From Dechloromonas sp. (GTDB taxonomy: Bacteria; Pseudomonadota; Gammaproteobacteria; Burkholderiales; Rhodocyclaceae), in the NCBI GenBank assembly GCA_011391255.1, contig JAABQV010000024.1, positions 1 through 39,376 on the forward strand: 39,376 nucleotides of DNA, in the 5' to 3' direction. How positions within the stretch are numbered: the first letter of the stretch is position 1; the number at the start of each line of letters is the position of its first letter. A model generated the notes under the pieces. That model was given only the letters and a program-made list of their open reading frames with translations, did not search any database and was not told the DNA's origin. A program made the translations under genes and the position numbers. This document shows, piece by piece, positions 1 through 9,700 of this stretch.

Positions 1-1
1 C

Positions 2-76
2 CCGATCAACGGCAAGGATGGCGACGGCAGTTATGACCTCAATCGTATTTGGCTGACGGCGATCAAATTTTTCTGA
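2..76 (+). CDS. C-terminal end of probable TpsB (ShlB/FhaC-family) outer-membrane transporter, 5' truncated
   Basis: Only the last 24 codons are in the window, ending with TGA at 74-76. The peptide ends in NRIWLTAIKFF. Alternating hydrophobic residues and a terminal Phe are typical of the last beta-strand of outer-membrane barrel proteins, which the BAM complex recognises. The TpsA exoprotein gene follows about 690 bp downstream on the same strand, so the simplest reading is the cognate two-partner-secretion transporter, which would export TpsA across the outer membrane. The family assignment rests on context plus the C-terminal signature. Another porin-type protein is possible. Confidence 0.5.
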   Translation, partial: PINGKDGDGSYDLNRIWLTAIKFF

Positions 77-97
77 CTGCAAAATCCAGATGTCTAT

Positions 98-388
98 TCA
101 AACTACCGAAATCACCAACTGCTTGCCACACGCCTCCACGTACTTGCGCAACGTAGCTAGCGTGGGTGAATGTTTGCCGGTAGTCATTGATGACTCCAAC
201 CGCGCCACCGCTGGCGCCTGCGTCCCCATACGCTCCGCCACCTCGGCCTGCGTCAAACCTGAAGCCTTGCGGGCGGCGAGAACGATGTCGAGCAGCAGAA
301 ATTCTTCGCTGGCGTTCAACCGGTCGTACTCGGCCTTTACATCAGGGTCAGCCAGCATTTTTGCAATCAATTCATCATGTGTCAGCAT
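98..388 (-). CDS. higA: HigA-type antitoxin, XRE-family HTH protein
   Basis: A 96-residue protein with a Cro/C1-type helix-turn-helix at about residues 35-90; the run ASGLTQAEVAERMGTQAPAV is the HTH core, followed by LESS and the conserved TLATLRKYVEACG helix. It is the expected partner of the RelE/HigB-like toxin gene just upstream on the same strand. Its ATG (386-388) overlaps the toxin's natural stop codon (375-377), the toxin-first order of higBA modules. HigA proteins neutralise the toxin and repress their own promoter. Here the antitoxin is intact although the toxin is broken, so any remaining role is probably as a DNA-binding repressor. It lies between a tpsB end and tpsA on the opposite strand. 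Confidence 0.85.
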   Translation of the reverse strand: MLTHDELIAKMLADPDVKAEYDRLNASEEFLLLDIVLAARKASGLTQAEVAERMGTQAPAVARLESSMTTGKHSPTLATLRKYVEACGKQLVISVV

Positions 389-716
389 TTTTGATCTCCT
401 TCAAACGTTGCTCGGCAATTCGTTTTTCACGCAAAGGTGTTTTGTCGGACTTCTTGATAAAGCAGTGAAGCATTACGACACGACGACCAATCCGGGTGCA
501 GTAAAACACCCTGCCGATGCCTTCAGCTCCCTAGATCCGAAGCTCAAACAAGCCACCACCAAACGCCGTGGTGTGAGGCGCACCCAGATCGGGGCCGAAA
601 GACGCCATCCGCAAAGTCAGTGCCGCGTAACGGATACCAAGCGTCTTGGGCAAAGACAAAATGTCCGCCTGCACCCGCTCGCTGTAGTACTCAATCTTAA
701 AAATATCGCTATCCAT
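375..716 (-). pseudogene. higB: HigB/RelE-like (phage Gp49-type) toxin interrupted by an in-frame amber codon
   Basis: The reading frame from ATG 716 gives a typical HigB N-terminus (IEYYSERVQADILSLPKTLG, then YAALTLRM and FGPDLGAPHT). It stops at TAG 531-533 just after GGLFELRI. The same frame continues without a shift as GAEGIGRVFYCTRIGRRVVM and then LHCFIKKSDKTPLREKRIAE, ending at TGA 375-377 inside the antitoxin start region. In family members the residue at the stop is usually Lys, so one AAG-to-TAG change explains it. The lost part includes the VFYC and IGRRVVMLH strands that form the toxin core, so the truncated product should be inactive. A sequencing error is the main alternative. 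Confidence 0.85.
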
Positions 717-723
717 CAGCGCC

Positions 724-752
724 AACATAACAAACTTGTTACTTTTGTGCAA
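724..752 (-). promoter_or_regulatory. Probable higBA promoter with palindromic operator in the spacer
   Basis: Reading the minus strand, TTGCAC (-35) and TATGTT (-10) are separated by exactly 17 bp. The spacer and first -10 bases contain the inverted repeat TAACAA-N2-TTGTTA (728-741), a natural candidate for the HigA operator. The predicted start site falls within a few bases of ATG 716, so the toxin message would be nearly leaderless. The same segment is the 40 bp immediately upstream of the tpsA start codon on the other strand, so a protein bound here could also affect tpsA. Confidence 0.5.
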
Positions 753-763
753 GAGGCAACACC

Positions 764-3700
764 ATGAACAAATCCTTCCGCATCGTCTGGAGCGCCGCTC
801 GTAACGCCTTTATCGTCACCCACGAAAAGTCCAGCAGCCACGGCAAGCCATCCTCCACGCAGCGCGCCAAACTCCCCTCGCCCCGTGAGGGAGAGGGGCC
901 GGGGGAGAGGGGGAGTATTAAGCACCTTACCTTGTCGCTCGCCCTTGCAATAGCCACCCTCCTGCCAGCACCAACTTTCGCCGCGCCACCGGTCAATACC
1001 CTGCCGACCAATGGCCAGATCGTTGGCGGTGCAGCTGCCGGCAACATTGCCACCAGCGGCAATGCCATGACCGTCACGCAAAACCAGCAGCGCATGGTCG
1101 CCAACTGGGAAAGCTACAGCATTGGCAGCAATGCCAGCGTGCACTACCAGCAACCCGCTGGCGGCGTCGCGCTCAATCGCGTCACCGGCACGGCCCCGTC
1201 GGAAATCTTCGGCAAACTCAGCGCCACCGGCAGCGTTTACCTGCTCAACAGCGCCGGCATTGTCTTTGGCCGTGGCGCACAAGTCGATGTCGGCGCACTC
1301 GTAGCCTCCACCGGCAAAATGACTGATAGCGACTTTCTCGCCGGCCGCATGCGCATCGTGCAGGAAGCCGCTGGCGGCAAAATATTGAACGAAGGCGAAC
1401 TCAAAGCCGCGATGGACGGCTACATCGCCCTGCTCGCGCCGGAAGTCCGTAACCAAGGCGTAATCTTTGCCCAAAAAGGCACCGTTGCGCTGGCCGCCGG
1501 CCAAGCCTACGAACTGCAATTTGACGGCACCCGGCTCGCCAACGTGCGCGTCGAGCCAGCCGCCTTCAGCGTGCTCGTTGAAAACGGCAATGCCGTCGAA
1601 GCCCCCGGCGGCCTCATCATTCTCTCAGCCCACGCCGTCAATCGCCTGCAAAGCGCCGTCATCAAGAACAATGGCACGCTCGACGCCAGCAGCCTGACCA
1701 TGAAGGGCGGGCGCATCGTCCTCGAAGCCAGTTCATCGGTCGAGAACACCGGCACCATCACGGCCGCCGGCAATGCCAGCCACGCCGGCGGGCAGGTTGA
1801 AATCACCGCGCCGCAGGTCGTCCAGAACGGCACTGTCGATGTCTCGGGCAGCACGGGTGGCAGCGTTCAGATCAAAGCCAATGACAGTCTGACCATGGGC
1901 GGCCAGATTCTGGCCAAGGGGCTGGTCGACCGGGGCGGTGATGTTCGCCTGCTTCAGGCGCAAACCCTCACCTTGCAGCCGGCCAGCCGCATCGATGCCT
2001 CGGGTAACACCCAGGGCGGCAGCGTTTACGCCGAATCGGCCAATGCCATCAAAGTTGACGGCAGCATCGACGCCAGCAGTGCCAACGGCAGCGGCGGCAG
2101 CATCGACCTCGCAGCCGGAACGGAAGTCGCGCTGAACAACGCGACCGTGGACGCCAGCGGCGCCACCCTGGGCGGCACCATTCGCGTCAGCGCGCGAACA
2201 ACGACCCACACCGGCTTGGCTGATCCGAACAACCCGATCAATGATCCGACGGCCCCGCCGCAGGACCGCCCGCATGTGGCGGTGACCGGCACGACGACCC
2301 TGCGTAGCAGTTCCCGCAGTGGCCGAGGTGGCAAGTTGGAACTGACCGGCGATGACATTCTGCTCGGCACCGGCAGCAGCATCGATGCCACCGGCGCTAC
2401 TGGCGGCGGCACCGTGCTGGTCGGTGGTGACTGGCAAGGCAGTAACGGGGTTTATCAGGCTTCCACGGTCAACCTGGAAAACGGGGCAAAAATTGATGTC
2501 TCGGCCAAAGCCAGCGGCGATGGCGGCAAGGCGGTGTTGTGGTCGAATATCCACAATGCTTCTTCCGTCACCCGTGCCGATGGCGAAATTCTCGCCAAGG
2601 GCGGTAGCGAATCCGGCGACGGCGGCAAGGTGGAAATCTCAGGCCACGACCTGCAACTGGGTGAAAACCTCCGGGTGAACACGCTGGCTCCTGCGGGTGT
2701 CAATGGTCTACTCTTGCTCGACCCAAAGAACATCATCGTTAGCGCCTCCGATCCTGGCGGATCAACCTATACGGCCAACTGGAATACGCTTGCATACGCA
2801 ACCACTGGTTCTGACACGAATTACTGGACGTACGCATCGACGATCGTCACTTTGCTTAACACCGCTCAAGTCTGGCTTTCGGCCTACAACGACATCACGA
2901 TCAACACCGCCATCAATGCTTCTGGGAATTCAACCAGCAATCTACTGAAAATAGAGGCGGGGCGCAGTATTTTTGTTAACGCTGACATTACCCTGCGCGG
3001 CGCATTCAGCGCTACGGCCAACTTCAACACCATCGCAAACTCATCTAACCAACGCGGCACCGGTGCGGGCAGTTTCACCATGGCTAGCGGGACCACCATC
3101 AGTACCAACGGTGGCGGCGCGGCATCCGTCTCCAAGGCGATCGACATCAAAATATCCAAGGATGGAGAAGCCGCAGGCACCGCAACGATTCAGAACCTCA
3201 CCGCCGGCAGCGCTACCGGAGCATCGCAGGACATCACCATCCTCGCCGACAGCATCACGCTGGCCGGGGCTGCCAATTCCATCCAGGGCAGCGGCGCGGT
3301 AACGTTGAGCCCGGTAACCGCTTCGCGCGCCATTCAGGTGGGGGGTACAGACCCCGGTAACGCCCTGTTTATCTCCGCCGCTGCAATGACCGCCCTGAAA
3401 TCAGGCTTCAGCGCCATCAACATCGGCGACAACACCGGCGGCACCCGTGACACCACCGATGTGGCACTAACCGGCACAACCACCGTGGCCGGTTCGCTGA
3501 CAGCCAGCAGTGCGCTCAACTTCTTTGGCGGCACCTTTACCCAGAACACGGGTACCACCATAACCGCGCCCGGCGTTGGCATCTACGCCGACACGATGAA
3601 TCTCAACGGCGGCACCAACTCGATTACCAGCACCGGCTACGCCGCCTTCGGCCCAGGCACGTTCACCAAAACCTCGGTCATCGGCGCCACGGGCACGGGC

Positions 3701-6700
3701 GGGCAATGGTCGTTCGACGCAGCCAAGCTCAGCACCGTGCAATCCGTGCTGACTGCGGGCTACACGGGCCTAAAGCTTGGTGCCCCGGCACAGCAGTTAT
3801 TGACTTCGTCAGGCAGCACCTCGCTGGCCGGTTCCGTGGCCACTTCGGTGCCGCTCACCATCATTGGTCGTGACGTTACGGTGGATGCGGCCTATAGCTG
3901 GAGCGACGCCAGCACCCTGACCCTGACTGCCGATCGCAATATCACGATCAACGCCGCCCTTGCGGCTAGCAACCCCAGCGGCAAGCTGGCGCTGAATTCC
4001 GGACAGAGCGGCACGGCGGCAGAGGTGGCGGCCAGTCCCGAGTATTACGGCAGGTACACCTTTGGTAGCGCAGGCAAGGTCAACCTTCAAACCGGGCAGA
4101 ACCTCATCACCAAGTCTGGCTATAACGGCACGGTTAACAACTGGCAAGTCATCTCCAGCCTTGGTGTCGCTGCAGACTCAAGCTCAGGTGCTCTGACGCT
4201 ACAGGGCATGGCCAGCAGTGCCAATCTGGCGACCAGCTTCGTGCTCGGCGCCGATATTGATGCGACCGGCACCAGCGCCTGGAACAGCGGCGAGGGCTGG
4301 ACGCCAATTGGCAATACAACCACCCCGTTCTCAGGCACCTTCGACGGCCTCGGCCACACCATTACGGGTCTGACGATCAACCGTAGTGCCGAGATGCAGG
4401 GTCTGTTCGGCCAAACCTCGGCAACGAAAATCGACAATATTGGTCTGGTGAATGCCAGCATCACCGGAAACAGTGGAAACAAGGGCATCTTGGCGGGTTA
4501 TGTTTCCTCTTCGTCGGGCATTACGCTCAACAATGTCTACGCCACCGGTACGGTTTCCGGCTCCAGCTCTGTGGGTGGCCTGATTGGTGGATCGTCAAAG
4601 TCGATAGTCGCAAAGAACAGTTACAGCAACGTCGCCATCACCGCGAGTGGCACCAGTGGAAACGGATTCGGTGGAATTGTTGGTACCGCCAGCGATGGCG
4701 TAAACCTGACCGATGTGTACACGCTGGGAACGGTTGCTGTCGGGGATAACAATTTCCGTGTAGGCGGGGTGATCGGGGCATTGTCAACCTCTTCTACGCT
4801 AACCCGCGTGTACAACCTTGGTCAGGTCGGAATAAAGGACGTCAACAACTATGCCGTTTCGAACAGCGGCAACCTCGACGTGGGCGGCCTGATCGGCTAT
4901 GCACTCGGCGGCTTGATTAATCTGACCATCGACAGGTGCTACAACAAGGGTGACGTGTACGGACACACGACTATCGGCGGCCTCGTCGGCAAGGCGGAAA
5001 ACAACTACACCACTATCTATTACAGTTACAACACCGGCCGCGTTTCAACCCCACAAAACTTCGGCACGTATGCCGGCGGTTTGTTCGGCGTTATCGGCAA
5101 TTCCATGATCAGCAACAATTATGTACTCGGCAATGTCTATGCAGCCCAATATGCCGGCGGCCTGGTCGGCGCCTTGGGCGGCGGCGTAGGCTCCATAACT
5201 ATGTCCAAGAACTATGTTGCCAGCGCCAGCGTCTTTTCGCCCGCCCTCATGCCGGCTAATGAAGCTGGTGGCGACGCTGGTGTTGGTGCCTATTCTGCGA
5301 CGATAGGGCGCAAGGGGACTAGCAGTATGGGGGTCACCATCCAAGGGGTTACCTATAACAACCAGATTGGCCAGATGATTTCCTGGTGGAATGCAAGTAA
5401 TGCCTACAATCTTTACGGTGACGGTTTGTTCGGTGGAGCCGCAATGCTCGGTTTGTCCTTGGCAACCATGCAGCAAAGCAATCTATACGGCTTTACATCC
5501 GGCTACGCCAACGCAGGTTTCAGGTTTGATTTCACGAACTATTGGGCACGGGATGACGGCATCAACAATGGCCTTCCATACCTCAAGTCCAACGTCCCCC
5601 TGACCTTCGTCACCATCACGCTGCCCAGCTACAGCATGACCTATGGGGATGCCGTCCCCACTATTACCTCGGCCTGGTCAGCCACTGGCGGCACCAGCTA
5701 CATCTCCGGCCTGAACTGGGGTAGCAGCATCGGCACCAAGCCCAACGCCGGCACCTATGGCTACGGCACCGATAGCAATCTGTTCAGCATCACCTATGTT
5801 GGTAGCGCAGCCAACTACAGCATTTCGTACTCCAGCAACAGCCTGACGGTCGACAAGAAAGCGCTGACCATCACCGCGCCAACGGTGACCAAAAACTACG
5901 ACGGCACCACAGCGGCCACCGGCACGTCGACCTACAGCGTTGCGCTGGCAACAAACGACAGCGTATTCACCGCCCCGACGCTGACTTTTGACAACCGCAA
6001 TTTCGGCACCAACAAAACAGTGACACCCTCGGCCGTCGTCATCAAGGATGGCAGCAGCGATGTCACAGCCAATTACCTGATTAATTACACAACGAACACT
6101 GCCAGCGCCATCAACAAACTTGCTCTGACCGTCACCGCGCCCGACCTGACCAAGACCTACGACGGTGGCCTTAGCGCAACGGGCACGGCCATCTATTCCT
6201 CAGCATTAGGCAGCGGCAACTCGGCCTTCGGCACAGGCGACAGCATCACCACCAACCCGACACTGGTCTTTGCCGACAAGAACTTCGGTATCGACAACAG
6301 AGCCGTTAACGCCTCGGGTCTGGTCGTCAACGATGGCAACAGTGGTAACAACTACACCATCAGTTACACCAGCAACACGACCAGCACGATCAACAAACTG
6401 GCGCTGTCGGTGACAGCACCCGACCTGACAAAAACCTACGACGGCAGCCTGACCGCCACCGGCACCGCCACCTTCGATTCCGCGCTGGGCAGCGGCGCTT
6501 CGGCCTTCGCCTCGGGTGACAGCGTGAATGCAGCGCCGACACTGGCCTTCACCAACAAGGATGCCGGTACCGCTAACAAGACGGTGAGCGCTTCCGGCCT
6601 CACCATCAAGGATGGCGCCAGTGCCAACATGGCGGCCAACTACGCGCTCAGCTACTTCGACAGCATCAACAGCACGATCAACAAGGCGACGCTGACGGTT

Positions 6701-9700
6701 ACCGGTAGCAAGGTGTATGACGGCACAACCAACCTGTTAGGTTTTTTAACACTGGGCGGATTCATCGGTAGCGAGACTGTGGGCTACAGCGCTGCCACGG
6801 CCAGCAATTCGCATGTCGCCATAACGAACAAATACGTCAGTGCCATTACCCTGACAAACGGCACGCTTGGTGGACTGGCGATCAATTACCAGATTCCCGC
6901 CAGTTACGGTGTCGGCACAAATGCGCTGACCATTACGGCCAAGACGCTGACGCCCAGCCTGAGTAACACCGGTGTCACCAAGGTGTATGACGGCGATACC
7001 ACGACGGCCATCACACCGACTTTCAGCTTCAGCGGCTTGGTTAGCGGCGACACCGGAGCAACACTAACCAATACCGGCAAGGCGTACAACGACGAGGATG
7101 TGGCCGATGCCAACAAGGTTACTGTTTCGGGATTGGCGATTTCTGCCATTGCCGGCAGCAACAGTTCGGTGGCAAGCGACTACAGCCTAAGCACAGCTTC
7201 GCTCGATGTGGCAGCCAACATCACGCGTAAGGATGTTTCGGTGACCTCAATCAGCGTTGCCGACAAGGTCTACGATGGCACAACCAGCGCGAGCAGCGTG
7301 CAGAGCACGGTGTTAAGCGGCGTGATTGGCGCCGATGCTGCCAATGTAAACACCACCGGCACGCTGGCCAGCTTCAGCGGCAAGGATGTCGGCAACTACA
7401 GTATTTCAGTCACCGGGCTGGCCCTCACCGGCACAGAGTCGGGCAACTACACACTGACCGGCGGCCCGACGGCGACCGACAGCAGTGTGTTGATCACCGC
7501 TAAGCCGCTCACGCTCTCCGCCAGCAAAACCTACGACGGCACCACCAGCCTGACCGGCTTTGTCACCCTCGGCGGGTTGGTCGGCCTAGAAACGCTGATT
7601 GTCACCAGTGCCACCGGTAACGACAGCCACGTTGCCACCGCCAACAAGTACGTGAGCGCGATAACCTTGGGCAATGCCAGCGATGGTAGCGGCGGCATAA
7701 CGACCAACTACAGCCTACCGGCTTATAGCTACAGCGCCGGAGTGAATAGCCTCGCCATCAACACCAAAACCGTTGGCCTCTCCGCCAGCAAGACCTACGA
7801 CGGCAACACCAGCCTGAGCACTGCAGTAACAGTGACCACCGGCGTGAGCGGCGAAGCGCTCAACTACACCGGCGCCACCGCCAGCAGCAAGGATGTGGCC
7901 ACGGCAAACAAATACATCGACGCCATCACGTTGACCGACAGCTCGGGGACGGCGACTGACTACGCCTTGCCGGCGCTCGATGCTGCCAATGCCGCCGTGA
8001 CGATCAATGCCAGAACGGTGAGCCTCGCCGCCACCAAGACCTATGACGGGAGTACCAGCCTGACCGGCGCAGTAACAGTGACCACCGGCGTGAGCGGCGA
8101 AGCGCTCAACTACACCGGCGCCACCGCCAGCAGCAAGGATGTGGCCACGGCGAGCAAATTCATCGACGCCATCACGCTGACCGACGGCACGGGAACCGCA
8201 ACCAACTACGCGCTGCCCTCAATCACCGCTGCCAGCGGCAGCAATGCCGTAACGATCAACACCGCCGCCCTCACGCTCTCCGCCATTAAAACCTACGACG
8301 GCAGCGCCAGCCTGACCGGCTTTGTGACACTGGGCGGGTTGTTCGGCCTAGAAACGCTGAATGTCACCAGCGCCACCGGTAACAACAGCCACGTTGCCAC
8401 CGCCAACAAGTATGTGAGCGCCATCACGCTCGGCGCTGGCACCAACGGCGGCGTGACGACCAACTACAGCTTGCCGGCTTATAGCTACAGCGCCGGGGTC
8501 AATAGCCTCACCATCACCCCCAAAACGCTCACCCCGACCATCACCAATTCGGCGGTTACCAAGGTCTATGACGGTGCCTTGACCAACAGCTTTACGCCGA
8601 CCTACAGCTTCAGCGGTTTCGTTTCGGGTGACACCGATGCCACCCTGAATAACACCGGCAAGAACTACAACACCAAAGACGTGCTTACCGCCAACCTGAT
8701 TACGGTGTCCGGCCTTTCCATCACCGGCATCACCGGCAACAAGAGCTCTGCCGCCACCGACTACGCACTCGACGCCACCAGCAAGACGGTGGCCGGCACC
8801 ATTACGGCCAAGTCGCTCACCATCAGCGGATTAGCCGCAGGCGATAAGGTGTACAACGCCAACACGGCAGTGAGTATCAGCAACTGGGGCAGCGTGAGCA
8901 CTGGTGTGGACAGCGGCGCGGGCACCGAAACCCTGGTGCTCAATTACGGTAATGCCAGCTTTGCCGACAAAACCAAGGCCGATGGCAAGACGGTGACCGC
9001 CGTCGGCTACAGTTTGGCCGACGGCATCAACAACGGCCTGGCCAGCAACTACAGCCTGAGTTCGACCAGTAGCACCACCACCGCGAACATCACAGCCAAG
9101 GGTATTACGCTGGCGGGCAACACCGGTGTCACCAAGACCTACGACGGCACCACCGCCATGCCGGTCGGCAACTACGGCTATGGCAGTTTGGTCGGCATTG
9201 TCGGTAGCGACACGGTCAACGTCACCGGTGCGCCGGTGTATAACTCGGCAAATGTCGCCAGCGCCAGCAGCATTCTGGTTGGCACGGTCGGCATTGGCGG
9301 CAGCGATGCCGGCAACTACACCCTGACGTGGAGCAACGGCACCGGCAGCATTAACCGCGCACCGCTCACGGTTAAAGCCAATGACGACGCCAAGTTTGTA
9401 ACGCAAGCCGATGCCGGCACCTACAACGGGGTTTCCTACACGGGCTTCGTCAATGGCGAAACCACGTCGGCGCTGAATATCAGTGGCTTGCTCTACAACC
9501 GCACCAACGCGGCGACCAACAGCCAAGGCACCTACATAGGCGTCATCCAGCCTTCGGGCGTGACGGCGGCAAACTACGTCATCACCCACGCGAACGGCAA
9601 TTACACCATCGTGCCGTCTGACCGCCTGCTGGTGCGCGTTAACAACATTGCCAATGCCATCTACGGCACGCCGTCGACCTTCAGCATCACCAGCGCCAAA

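Noticed and set aside
90..767. 225-codon plus-strand ORF across the toxin-antitoxin module
   Set aside because: It is antisense to a clearly recognisable HigBA pair and has no domain or coherent composition.
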